A DNA stretch of 14,481 nucleotides from JAWLCG01 sp041687295 (GCA_041687295.1 JAWLCG010000088.1:1-14481); one strand, 5' to 3'; positions 1 through 6,615 are shown, counted from the first letter of the stretch. The notes: generated by a model not told the origin, from the letters alone. Program-made: numbers and translations.

Positions 1-275
1 TGGTGTGGAGGGCCGCGCTACTCATCGTGCCACGCCCCCGCGACTGGCGAGTTCGATACTGCGGAGACTCGGGGTCGCCCCGCCTCGGTCGGGGTTGTTA
101 ACCGGGACCACCTCCCCGTTGCGAGAGTTCGAGAGTCTGGCCGCAAATCACCCCTACCCCGCAAGGCAGGGCTAACACGCGAGAGAACGGGACGGCGTCG
201 CTTGGTCGGCCTCATATCCCATACCCCTTTGCGACAGCGGGTTATGGGCGTTCATGCTCGCGACCTGCTGATCGC
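1..275. other. Left edge, no supportable gene
   Basis: I see no credible gene here. A 65-codon minus-strand reading frame ending near position 18 has codon use unlike its neighbours (mixed third positions, many Arg and Pro codons) and no recognisable motif. The only structure is an imperfect inverted repeat at 218-248 (CCCATA, mismatch, CCC / GGG, mismatch, TATGGG around an 11-nt loop). The stretch lies just beyond the 3' end of the tRNA-Asn gene, where integrated elements often sit, but no duplicated tRNA 3' end or integrase is visible. Confidence 0.4.
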
Positions 276-310
276 AAAAAAGAAGCCAGCATCGTGCTCG
301 ATACTGGCTT
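276..310 (-). terminator. Rho-independent terminator of tRNA-Asn
   Basis: Read on the minus strand, a 12-bp stem (AAGCCAGTATCG / CGATGCTGGCTT, one G-U pair) with a 4-nt AGCA loop is followed by C and six T residues. It begins 4 nt after the tRNA 3' end, so it very likely ends that transcript. Confidence 0.9.
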
Positions 311-314
311 GAAC

Positions 315-386
315 CTCCCCGAGCTGGACTCGAACCAGCAACCTAGCGGTTAACAGCCGCTCGCTCTACCATTGAGCTATCGGGGA
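315..386 (-). tRNA. tRNA-Asn (anticodon GTT)
   Basis: The minus strand folds into a full cloverleaf. The acceptor arm is TCCCCGA / TCGGGGA with discriminator G. The D arm holds AGCTCAATGGTAGAGC. The anticodon stem GCGG/CCGC closes the loop CTGTTAA, giving anticodon GTT (plus-strand positions 352-354). The T arm contains GGTTCGAGTCC. CCA is not encoded. The gene stands alone with its own promoter upstream and a strong terminator just downstream, so it is a single-gene transcription unit. Identity rests on direct reading of the fold; I am confident. Confidence 0.97.
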
Positions 387-393
387 ATCGGTT

Positions 394-428
394 GTCTCGC
401 GAGGGTCGTTTGGCGACAGGCGCGAGAC
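394..428. repeat. Inverted repeat in the tRNA-Asn leader
   Basis: Arms GTCTCGCG (394-401) and CGCGAGAC (421-428) are perfect complements. A second nested pair, GTCG (405-408) and CGAC (414-417), surrounds a 5-nt loop. The two stems are separated by 3 nt on each side. The structure fills nearly all of the predicted 5' leader of the tRNA transcript. It could be a precursor-processing structure or a DNA operator at the transcription start; the sequence alone cannot tell. Confidence 0.6.
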
Positions 429-432
429 AGAT

Positions 433-460
433 AGATTAGCGTTTGGGGCCAGGAAGTCAA
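433..460 (-). promoter_or_regulatory. Sigma-70 type promoter for tRNA-Asn
   Basis: On the minus strand, TTGACT (455-460) and TAATCT (433-438) are separated by 16 bp. Predicted transcription starts near 426, about 40 nt before the mature tRNA. Confidence 0.7.
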
Positions 461-524
461 CAGGTTTTTGGGGGTCTGGGCAAGCGTTTTGGCGGTGGTC
501 GGGGCGGCTGGGCGCGGGCGGCGG

Positions 525-569
525 CCCGGGCCGTCAGGGGCGCAGGTTCGCCACGGCTGACGGCCCGGG
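525..569. repeat. 13-bp perfect inverted repeat
   Basis: CCCGGGCCGTCAG (525-537) is perfectly complementary to CTGACGGCCCGGG (557-569) across a 19-nt loop. It lies in the 257-bp gap between the tRNA promoter and the glycosidase gene and has no T-tract on either side. No gene is visible in this gap. Confidence 0.65.
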
Positions 570-637
570 TCGGTGAGGGGGGCAGGCCGTTTGCCCGTCC
601 GACGTGCGGGTGCACTGGGCCACGCCGGGGACGGCCC

Positions 638-677
638 GGCCCGATGCCCACGGAAGGCATTCCGTGGGCATCGGGCC
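638..677. repeat. 18-bp perfect palindrome, CGGA/TCCG family copy 1
   Basis: Arms 638-655 (GGCCCGATGCCCACGGAA) and 660-677 are perfectly complementary across a 4-nt GGCA loop. It lies 40 bp beyond the stop codon of the minus-strand glycosidase and may help end that transcript, although no T-tract follows. Its core CCCACGGA...TCCGTGGG recurs at 8426-8446 and 9559-9582, and a shorter relative is at 6242-6258, so it belongs to a dispersed family and is not a private terminator. Confidence 0.8.
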
Positions 678-717
678 AAATGCAGTTGCGGACCCGCAGG
701 GGCAAACGGCAAACGCT

Positions 718-2424
718 CTATTTGGTTTTCTGGTCGGTGGGCTTGGCCTCGAACCAGTGCTTGGTGCCGGGGGGGGTCAGCGGCGGGGGGCCGGGGATGC
801 GTTTGGGCTCGCCTTGCGTGCGCTGGTAGAGGGCCAGCTCGTCGCCCTCGGGGGCCATGGCGACGACGTCGGGGCCCTTCCAGGTGACCTGCAGGTCGAT
901 GGCGCGGACGCGTTCGGGGCGGACGGTTTCGGCGAGGTTGTGCTCCAGCCGCAGCACTTGGCCGGGGTTGACGTCGGCGAGCTGGGCGCAGCCGTCCTGC
1001 ACCCAGACGGGGCGGGTCTGGCCGTCGACGGTGAGGCGCAGGTTGTCCTTCATGAACGGCAGCACCCGCAGGGCGTAGGGGCCGGCCTGCCTGGCGGTGA
1101 CCTGGAGGTAGCCCTCGTTGGGGTAGCCGATCTCGACGCGGGCCTCGGCGGCGTCCTTCTCGATGGGCAGGTTGACGGTCACCTTGCCGTCCTGGACGGT
1201 CATGATGTTGTCCCACACCCGCCCGAGGGCCTGGGGGGCGGTGCCGACGCAGCAGCCGGCGATGGAGCGGAACTTGCTCAGGGCGATGTTGTTGGGCTCG
1301 CCGCCGCCGCTGTAGCCGCCGACGAGTCGCTCGTCCATGTGGTGCCAGGTGGTGTCTTCGGTGTCGGGCTTGTCGTTGGAGACGCCGACGAAGCTGCCGC
1401 TCTTGAACTGCTGCTCGCTGAGGTGGTTGCGGGCGAAGCGGTTGACCACGTCCCAGTACTCGTCAAAGCCGGCGCGGATGAGCTCGAACGAGCAGTAGAT
1501 CATGTCCTTGATGCAGCAGGTCTCGCAGTTCTCGCGCTCGGGCGGGGCCCACTGGGCGTACTCGGGCACCCAGCCGAAGCTCGAGCTGATGCTGAGCACG
1601 TACTTGTAGATGTTGTGGCCGCGGTCGATGTACTTCTTCTCGCCGGTGAGCCGGCCCAGCTGCACCAGGCCGCCGGCGGCCCAGACGGCCGAGTGGACGT
1701 GGCCGAAGAACTCGCCCTTGTAGTTGAAGTATCGGCTGATGCCGATGAGGTAGTTGGCGTAGCCGACGGCCAGGTCGAGGGCGGCCTCGTCGCCGGTCAA
1801 CTCGTAGGTCTCGACGACGGGCTGGAGGATCATGCCGTTGCGGATGGACTCCTCGCCTCGGCCGGTGACGCAGGAGAGGTCCCAGCCCTTGTCCTGGAGG
1901 TAGACGTCGTTGGGGAACTCGTAGATCTTCTCCTCGAAGGGGTAGTCGCCGGACCAGAAGGTCCGCATCTTGCGTTCGATGACGAGGCTGCGCATGCCGC
2001 GGATGAGCTCGCGGAGGCGGGTCTTGGCCTCGTCGTTGTCGGGCTCGTTGCGGATGAGGCGGTTCAGGGCCGAGACGATGTAGGCCATCTCGTGGAAGCT
2101 CGAGTGGAGGGTCATCGTCCAGGGGTACTTCTCGTGGTATCGCAGGCCATGCTCGCCCCAGGAGCGGAGCAGGTGGGTCTTGAAGCCGTTGAGGACCTCA
2201 GCGCCGTCGTTGGTGCCGAGGATCTTCATGACGCTGTCGAGGGCCTCGTACCAGCTGGCGACCAGCTCGGCGTCGTCGACGCGGCAGTGGCGGGCCCAGG
2301 CGGGGTTCTCGTTGGCCATGATGAGCCAGTAGGGCAGGTAGTCGCGGGCCGGGTCGACCATGCGGGTGAGGTAGTTGTGGGCGAGCTTGGCGTCGCGGAC
2401 CAGGTCGTACTTCTCGTAGAGCAT
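718..2424 (-). CDS. GH127/DUF1680-like glycosidase (putative beta-L-arabinofuranosidase-type)
   Basis: This is a 568-residue protein with no signal peptide or membrane segment, so it is probably cytoplasmic. Its helix-rich body (about 1-400) suits the alpha/alpha-barrel of GH127 (DUF1680), followed by a short beta-rich tail from about 410. GH127 beta-L-arabinofuranosidases hold zinc with Glu and Cys in an E-T-C motif and a later Cys pair. Here E301-T302-C303 and C391-C392 (context SIAGCCVGTAPQALGR) match that pattern. The start ATG follows GGAG by 7 nt on the minus strand. Substrate is not predictable: GH127-like proteins are divergent, and no transporter or other carbohydrate gene lies beside it. 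It is divergently transcribed from the iron-uptake cluster. Family assignment comes from remembered motifs, not a search; another six-hairpin glycosidase family is the alternative. Confidence 0.75.
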   Translation of the reverse strand: MLYEKYDLVRDAKLAHNYLTRMVDPARDYLPYWLIMANENPAWARHCRVDDAELVASWYEALDSVMKILGTNDGAEVLNGFKTHLLRSWGEHGLRYHEKYPWTMTLHSSFHEMAYIVSALNRLIRNEPDNDEAKTRLRELIRGMRSLVIERKMRTFWSGDYPFEEKIYEFPNDVYLQDKGWDLSCVTGRGEESIRNGMILQPVVETYELTGDEAALDLAVGYANYLIGISRYFNYKGEFFGHVHSAVWAAGGLVQLGRLTGEKKYIDRGHNIYKYVLSISSSFGWVPEYAQWAPPERENCETCCIKDMIYCSFELIRAGFDEYWDVVNRFARNHLSEQQFKSGSFVGVSNDKPDTEDTTWHHMDERLVGGYSGGGEPNNIALSKFRSIAGCCVGTAPQALGRVWDNIMTVQDGKVTVNLPIEKDAAEARVEIGYPNEGYLQVTARQAGPYALRVLPFMKDNLRLTVDGQTRPVWVQDGCAQLADVNPGQVLRLEHNLAETVRPERVRAIDLQVTWKGPDVVAMAPEGDELALYQRTQGEPKRIPGPPPLTPPGTKHWFEAKPTDQKTK

Positions 2425-2465
2425 GCGTCTTCTCCGTGTTGCGTGATGGCGGTTCCGAGCCTGCC

Positions 2466-2493
2466 ATTATGCCCTCCGAGCCGATTCAGGCAA
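2466..2493 (-). promoter_or_regulatory. Candidate promoter for the GH127-like gene
   Basis: On the minus strand, TTGCCT (2488-2493) and CATAAT (2466-2471) are 16 bp apart. The -10 box ends 41 bp upstream of the start codon, a good distance for a short leader. Confidence 0.55.
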
Positions 2494-2542
2494 GGGCCAA
2501 GCGGCGGGTCGCGGCCGCGAGGGGGGAGACGGGGGTTTTTTC

Positions 2543-2571
2543 TTGACGGGAAGTTCGCATAATAGAATATT
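2543..2571 (+). promoter_or_regulatory. Candidate promoter/operator of the DtxR-feoAB cluster
   Basis: TTGACG (2543-2548) is followed after 17 bp by AATATT (2566-2571). This is one of few A/T-rich stretches in the window. The -10 region contains a small palindrome, AATA-GAA-TATT (2561-2571), extending imperfectly to ATAATA / TATTGT. It may be the binding site of the regulator encoded just downstream, but it is short and does not match a DtxR or Fur box that I recognise. Confidence 0.5.
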
Positions 2572-2637
2572 GTTCACCGAGTAAAACTTTAGCGGGCGCT
2601 GGGGGTGGCCCCGACGGAGACCAGGAGCGTGCGGACG

Positions 2638-3144
2638 GTGGTGAAGCGGGCGAAGAAGCTGACGGCCTCACAGGAGGACTACCTGGAGGCGATCTACGAC
2701 CTGGTCCGGGACGGCGGGGTGGCGCGGGTGCGCGACATCGCTGGCCGGGTCGGCGTGGGGATGCCCTCGGTGACGGCCGCCCTGAAGGGGTTGGCCAAGC
2801 GGGGCCTGGTCAACTACGACCCCTACCAGGTGGTGACGTTGAGCCACCGGGGCGCATCGCTGGCCGAGGAGGTCCACCGCCGCCACGGGCTGCTGCGGCG
2901 GTTCCTGGTGGAGGTGCTGGGCCTGGAGGGCGAGCGGGCGGAGGAGAACGCCTGCCGGATGGAGCACGCCCTGGACGCGACGGTCCTGGACCGCTTCGAG
3001 GCCTTCGTGGACTACATCGACCGATGCCCGGAGCTGGGCCCGCAGTGGCTGGGGGACTTCCGGGCGTTCTGTGCGTCGCCCCGCGCCGCGGGGCCGGAAG
3101 GGACAGGCGCGAGTGAGTGCGATGAAGCCAATCCCGAGCGGTAG
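2638..3144 (+). CDS. DtxR/MntR-family metal-dependent transcriptional regulator
   Basis: The protein is about 168 residues and opens with a winged helix-turn-helix (LTASQEDYLEAIYDL, then the recognition region MPSVTAALKGLAKRGLV). A metal-binding dimerisation domain follows. Visible ligands are Asp14 and Glu17 (QEDYLE), His83 (RRHGLLRRF), and Cys106, Glu109 and His110 (CRMEH). The C-terminal SH3-like domain of full DtxR is absent, as in MntR. The GTG at 2638 has AGGAG 10 nt upstream; in-frame GTG codons at 2605, 2629 and 2641 are alternatives. Family members repress metal-uptake genes when loaded with Fe(II) or Mn(II). Position just upstream of feoA and feoB suggests it senses iron and represses this operon and itself. 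The family is secure; the metal is inferred. Confidence 0.9.
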   Translation: MVKRAKKLTASQEDYLEAIYDLVRDGGVARVRDIAGRVGVGMPSVTAALKGLAKRGLVNYDPYQVVTLSHRGASLAEEVHRRHGLLRRFLVEVLGLEGERAEENACRMEHALDATVLDRFEAFVDYIDRCPELGPQWLGDFRAFCASPRAAGPEGTGASECDEANPER

Positions 3145-3424
3145 TGCCCGGCCCGGCGCGGCTGGGCCGATCCACGACGGGGTGATGCCCCTGACGGCGG
3201 CCCAGGCGGGCCAGCAGGTGCTGTTCCTCCGCGTGGAGGGCGGGCGGCAGCTTTGCCATCGGCTGGCCGAGATGGGCCTGACGCCGGGGGTGCGTTTCGA
3301 GGTGATCGCCCGCGGCTTTCCCGGGCCCTTCGTGGTCTCGCTGCGGGGGACGCGATTCATGCTGGGTCGGGGGGTCGTGAACCGGATCTACGTACGTCCG
3401 TGCGGGGATGCGAAGGTGAAGTAG
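3122..3424 (+). CDS. feoA: FeoA, ferrous iron transport accessory protein
   Basis: FeoA is a small cytoplasmic SH3-fold protein needed for full FeoB activity. The family signature is clear: RLAEMGLTPGVRFEVIARG followed by GPFVVSLRGTRFMLGRGVVNRIYV. From the ATG at 3122 it is 100 residues and overlaps the end of the regulator gene by 23 bp. From the ATG at 3185 it is 79 residues, closer to the usual FeoA length. Neither start has a strong ribosome-binding site (a weak GAGTGAG precedes 3122), so the N-terminus is uncertain and translation may be coupled to the upstream gene. Its TAG stop is followed immediately by the feoB ATG with no intervening base, indicating tight co-translation. Confidence 0.88.
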   Translation: MKPIPSGSARPGAAGPIHDGVMPLTAAQAGQQVLFLRVEGGRQLCHRLAEMGLTPGVRFEVIARGFPGPFVVSLRGTRFMLGRGVVNRIYVRPCGDAKVK

Positions 3425-5602
3425 ATGGCTGGGCCAGCCTTGACGATCGCCCTGGCGGGCAACCCCAACTCCGGCAAGACCACGATCTTCAACGCCCTGA
3501 CCGGCTCGCGTCAGCACGTGGGCAACTACCCCGGCGTGACGGTGGAGAAGAAGGAGGGCACGGCCCTGCTGGACGGGGCCGAGCTCACCATTGTCGACCT
3601 GCCGGGCACCTACAGTCTGACGGCCCACAGCCTCGACGAGGTGGTCGCCCGCAACTTCGTCATCGAGCAGCGGCCTGACGTGGTGGTCGATATCGTCGAC
3701 GCCACGAACCTGCAGCGCAGCCTGTACCTGGCGACGCAGTTCATGGAGCTGGGCGTGCCGGTGGTGCTGGCGCTGAACATGCTGGACCTCGCCCGCGCCC
3801 AGGGGCTGCAGATCCAGGCCGAGCGGCTCGGCGAGCTGCTGGGGGTGCCCGTGGTCGAGACCATCGGCCAGCGGGGCCAGGGGCTCACCGAGCTGCTCCG
3901 CCAGGCCGTCCGCAGCGCCCGGGGCGAGGCGGGGCCCCCTCGGCCGGTGAATTACGGCCCCGAGGTCGAGCCCCACGTGACGGAGTTGGCCGGCCTCCTC
4001 GAACGCCACGGCGTGAGCGACCGCCGGCGGTGGTTTGCCGTCAAGCTGCTCGAGGACGACGGCGAAACCCACAAGCGACTCGCCCGCCTTTACGGCCAGC
4101 CGACGCTCGACACCCTGCGCGCCAAGGCCGGCCGAACGCGCCACCACATCCAGAGCATCCTCGGCGACCCGACCGAGATCATCCTGGCCGACCGCCGATA
4201 CGGCTTCATCAGCGGGGCGTGCACCGAGTGCGTTACCGAGACCGTCGAGGCCCGCTACGCCCGCACCGACCGCATCGACCGCATCCTGACCAACCGTTTC
4301 CTGGGCCTGCCGATCTTCGCGCTGCTGATGTTCCTGACCTTCCAGCTCACCTTCGCCCTGGGCAACCCCATGGTCGACGGGCTCGAGGGCGGTATCGCGT
4401 GGCTGGGCGAGCAGGTGGGGGGGCTCTGGCCCGAGGGCAGCGACAGCGCCCTGCAGAGCCTGCTGGTCGACGGCGTCATCGGAGGGGTAGGGCAGGTGCT
4501 GGTCTTCGTGCCGCTGATCGCGCTGCTGTTCCTGGCGATCGCCTTCCTGGAGGACAGCGGCTACATGGCCCGGGCCGCGTTCATCCTGGACCACCTGATG
4601 CACCGCATCGGCCTGCACGGCAAGAGCTTCATTCCGATGCTTGTGGGCTTTGGCTGCACCGTGCCGGGCATCCTGGCCACGCGGACGCTGGAGAACCGGC
4701 GCGACCGGCTGACGATGATCCTCGTGCTGCCGCTGATCAGTTGCGGGGCACGGCTGCCGGTGTACGTGCTGATCCTGGGGGCGTTTTTCCCGGCCCGGGC
4801 GGTGCTGGGCTGGCGGGGCTGGGGCGTGACGAACCAGGCGCTGCTGCTGCTGGCGATCTACGCCATCGGCGTGCTGCTGGCGGTGGTGGCGGCGCGGGTG
4901 CTGCGGGCGACGGTCTTTCGCGGCGAGGCGACGCCCTTCGTCATGGAGCTGCCCCCGTACCGCCTGCCGACGCTCAAGGGCCTATGCGTGCATATGTGGG
5001 AGCGGACCGGGGAGTACCTCAAGAAGGCCGGCACGATCATCCTGGGTTTCGTGATCCTCTTCTGGGCGCTGGCGTACTGGCCTCAGCTGGAGCCGGCCGA
5101 GCGGGCGGCCTTCGAGCAGCAGCGGCAGGTCGTGCTGGCCCAGGGCCTTGCGCCCGAGGCTGAGCAGTCGGCCCTGGCGGTGCTGGACGTCGCCGAGCAG
5201 CGGGCCGAGCTCGAGCAGAGCTACGTCGGCCGGCTGGGCCGGGCGATCGCCCCGATCTTCCGCCCGGCCGGCTTCGACTGGCGGATCTCCACGGCCCTGC
5301 TGGGCTCGTTCGCGGCCAAGGAGATGTTCGTCAGCCAGATGGCCGTCATCTATGCCGTCGGCATGGGCACCGGCGGGGCCAGCGAGCCCCTGATGGCCGA
5401 GCTGGCGGCGAGCTACTCGGCCCTGACGGGCTTCTGCGTGATGCTCTTCGTCCTGATCGGCACGCCCTGCGTGGGCACGGTGGCCGTCACCGTCCGCGAG
5501 AGCGGCCGATGGTACTGGGCGGCCATCCAGTGGCTCTACCTGACGGCCCTGGCCTGGCTGGTGGTGGTGATCGTCTATCAGGTCGGCACGCTGGTGGCGT
5601 AG
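3425..5602 (+). CDS. feoB: FeoB, ferrous iron transporter with GTPase domain
   Basis: This is a 725-residue inner-membrane Fe(II) transporter. The N-terminal G domain shows G1 GNPNSGKTT (12-20), the G2 switch region NYPGVTVEKK (34-43), G3 DLPGT (58-62) and G4 NMLD (118-121). A helical linker follows to about 285. The membrane part begins near 293. Gate 1 carries SFIPMLVGFGCTVPG with Cys411 and SCGARLPVY with Cys440, matching the paired cysteines of E. coli FeoB. A second gate segment (LLGSFAAKEMF) and a terminal GTPCVGTVAV motif precede the last helix. The start is fixed by the adjoining feoA stop, with AAGGTGA upstream. No FeoC follows. No convincing terminator is seen in the first 50 bp downstream. 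All key motifs are intact, so the protein should be functional. Confidence 0.97.
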   Translation: MAGPALTIALAGNPNSGKTTIFNALTGSRQHVGNYPGVTVEKKEGTALLDGAELTIVDLPGTYSLTAHSLDEVVARNFVIEQRPDVVVDIVDATNLQRSLYLATQFMELGVPVVLALNMLDLARAQGLQIQAERLGELLGVPVVETIGQRGQGLTELLRQAVRSARGEAGPPRPVNYGPEVEPHVTELAGLLERHGVSDRRRWFAVKLLEDDGETHKRLARLYGQPTLDTLRAKAGRTRHHIQSILGDPTEIILADRRYGFISGACTECVTETVEARYARTDRIDRILTNRFLGLPIFALLMFLTFQLTFALGNPMVDGLEGGIAWLGEQVGGLWPEGSDSALQSLLVDGVIGGVGQVLVFVPLIALLFLAIAFLEDSGYMARAAFILDHLMHRIGLHGKSFIPMLVGFGCTVPGILATRTLENRRDRLTMILVLPLISCGARLPVYVLILGAFFPARAVLGWRGWGVTNQALLLLAIYAIGVLLAVVAARVLRATVFRGEATPFVMELPPYRLPTLKGLCVHMWERTGEYLKKAGTIILGFVILFWALAYWPQLEPAERAAFEQQRQVVLAQGLAPEAEQSALAVLDVAEQRAELEQSYVGRLGRAIAPIFRPAGFDWRISTALLGSFAAKEMFVSQMAVIYAVGMGTGGASEPLMAELAASYSALTGFCVMLFVLIGTPCVGTVAVTVRESGRWYWAAIQWLYLTALAWLVVVIVYQVGTLVA

Positions 5603-5652
5603 AGGGCACTGGGCCACGTGGGCTCACCCGGCCCCCGGCGTGGACGCATCCG

Positions 5653-5667
5653 AATTGGGTTCGTTTC
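5653..5667 (+). repeat. AATTGGSTTCGTTTC repeat, copy A
   Basis: The 15-mer AATTGGGTTCGTTTC is followed by a GC-rich CCGCCG tract. Related copies lie at 5774-5788 and 5842-5856, all on the same strand. Confidence 0.75.
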
Positions 5668-5723
5668 ATCAGAACCGCCGCTCGCCAGCAGGCGCCGCCC
5701 GGGGCCTGAGGGTTCCTGGACCG

Positions 5724-5756
5724 TATGGAGTGCGGCGGTCTCGACGCCGCCGTGGC
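5724..5756 (+). repeat. Half copy of the 8301 cruciform arm
   Basis: TATGGAGTGCGGCGG followed by CGACGCCGC matches the left arm of the long palindrome at 8301-8383 (TATGGAGTGCGGCGG, then GGACGCCGC). The complementary right arm is absent here, so this is a partial or degenerate copy. Confidence 0.7.
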
Positions 5757-5773
5757 TGCCCCCGCTCGGGCCC

Positions 5774-5788
5774 AATTGGCTTCGTTTC
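5774..5788 (+). repeat. AATTGGSTTCGTTTC repeat, copy B
   Basis: AATTGGCTTCGTTTC differs from copies A and C by one base (C for G at position 7). It is also followed by a GGCGGCG tract. It lies 121 bp after copy A. Confidence 0.75.
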
Positions 5789-5841
5789 GTGGCGGCGAAT
5801 CCGACCTAAGTGCGTGAAATAGAGTTGCTTGCCCCGGATCC

Positions 5842-5856
5842 AATTGGGTTCGTTTC
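5842..5856 (+). repeat. AATTGGSTTCGTTTC repeat, copy C
   Basis: AATTGGGTTCGTTTC is identical to copy A over 15 bp and is again followed by a CCGCCGG tract. It lies 68 bp after copy B. Confidence 0.75.
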
Positions 5857-5997
5857 AACAGCCCCGCCGGCTCCGCCCGCATGCCCGAGGCCGCTGGTCT
5901 GGCCGTGGCGCCCCATGGTGCAGCAATAGTTATTATTGCCACATGTGCCGGGCGCCCATCTGCCCGAGGGCGTCCTGCTCTCAGAGACGCGGGTGCC

Positions 5998-6020
5998 GTG
6001 GCTACGGCGTCTGTAGCCAC
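5998..6020. repeat. 8-bp hairpin repeat
   Basis: GTGGCTAC (5998-6005) and GTAGCCAC (6013-6020) are perfect complements around a 7-nt loop. No T-tract follows on either strand, so a terminator role is not supported. Confidence 0.5.
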
Positions 6021-6241
6021 GTCTTCCATGCGATACCCAAATGGCGCAAGGACTCGCCGCCGCGAGTCTGCGCCAGCCAGCTGATCGCCAGCCTGCGCCA
6101 TAAGCTGTGGCATAACGAATTGAGAAAACCCCACTTCGTGCCTTCCTAGGCCACCGACACGAAGTGCCGAATTCAAAACCCTCACCTCCCTTCCGCCCTG
6201 GTTTACGCAACAGCCAGTCGATGAAAGGGCCAAACTGCAGA

Positions 6242-6258
6242 GCCGGACTGCGTCCGGC
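6242..6258. repeat. Short palindrome, CGGA/TCCG family relative
   Basis: GCCGGAC-TGC-GTCCGGC is a 7-bp perfect hairpin with a TGC loop. Its core CGGACTGCGTCCG matches CGGATTGCATCCG at 8430-8442 except for one compensated base pair (C-G for T-A). Confidence 0.55.
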
Positions 6259-6307
6259 CTACAGGAGTGGGCACTGGTCCACCTGCGACGCTGCATTCCA
6301 CAAAGGG

Positions 6308-6342
6308 AAAAAGGGGTCGCTCGTCAAGTTGCCCCCGACCCC
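6308..6342 (-). terminator. Terminator-like hairpin (minus strand)
   Basis: On the minus strand, GGGGTCG (6336-6342) pairs with CGACCCC (6313-6319) across a 16-nt loop and is followed by five T residues (6308-6312). It would end leftward transcription, but no minus-strand gene is visible between here and the IS. Confidence 0.5.
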
Positions 6343-6490
6343 GGCCGATACGAATACTGAAATGAAGCCTCTGCCATGTTCGACAGAGACGCCGAAAAGC
6401 AGAACCTAAAACAAAACAGCGGGAAGCCTCATCCAGACCCTTCGGGCCTGTACCGGCTACCCACCTGAACCTAGAGGTTCCTTTGCTCCG

Positions 6491-6524
6491 GCCTCTCATC
6501 GGCATTACGGTGGGGGCTTTTTTT
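6491..6524 (+). terminator. Rho-independent terminator abutting the IS left end
   Basis: GCCTCT (6491-6496) pairs with GGGGGC (6512-6517), allowing two G-U pairs. After a bulged C, ATCG (6498-6501) pairs with CGGT (6508-6511) around a 6-nt loop. Seven T residues (6518-6524) follow at once, and the IS begins at the next base. The gene or RNA it terminated is not identifiable in the sequence to its left. Confidence 0.55.
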
Positions 6525-6548
6525 CTAGGCCGGCAAAGCTGGCTGGAG
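6525..6548 (+). repeat. IS left terminal inverted repeat (IRL)
   Basis: Twenty-four bases, from CTAGGCCGGC to GGCTGGAG, form the exact reverse complement of 8190-8213. The next inner base breaks the match, and the outer flanks (T versus A in IR orientation) do not extend it. Confidence 0.95.
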
Positions 6549-6615
6549 GTCTGGGGTCCTGAACGCCGATGGAATCTTCTGGTCAGGAGGACCGTGGAGA
6601 CTCTGGAGGTAAGTC

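Larger units (their letters stand above)
5603..6490. other. Gene-poor stretch with dispersed repeats
   Basis: About 0.9 kb with no credible coding sequence. Reading frames of up to about 130 codons occur on both strands but show no GC-third-position bias, no ribosome-binding sites and no known motifs. The stretch holds three copies of a 15-bp repeat, a half copy of the 8301 cruciform arm, a GCAATA/TATTGC inverted repeat near 5920-5940, a GTGGCTAC/GTAGCCAC hairpin at 5998-6020, a short CGGA/TCCG palindrome and a minus-strand terminator-like hairpin. It looks like a graveyard of small repeats, possibly with an undetected RNA gene near its right end. Confidence 0.6.

Noticed and set aside
18..215. 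65-codon minus-strand frame at the left edge
   Set aside because: Codon use does not match the genome, and there is no motif or convincing ribosome-binding site.
1..386. Integrated element at the tRNA-Asn 3' end
   Set aside because: There is no integrase and no duplicated tRNA 3' end in the window, and an intact terminator follows the tRNA directly.
604..2562. 652-codon plus-strand open frame opposite the GH127-like gene
   Set aside because: It has low-complexity Val/Ala/Gly/Asp composition, no motifs and no ribosome-binding site, and it runs through the 638-677 palindrome. The minus-strand gene explains the openness.
2810..4618. 602-codon minus-strand open frame opposite feoA/feoB
   Set aside because: It is antisense to genes with clear FeoA and FeoB motifs, and its composition is typical of shadow frames.
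5653..5856. Possible CRISPR array
   Set aside because: There are only three short repeats with unequal spacing (121 and 68 bp) and no cas genes.
5806..6210. 134-codon minus-strand frame in the repeat region
   Set aside because: It is built from repeat sequence, with no motif and no codon bias.
6203..6505. 100-codon minus-strand frame left of the IS
   Set aside because: It runs through repeats and a terminator-like hairpin, and its composition is not protein-like.
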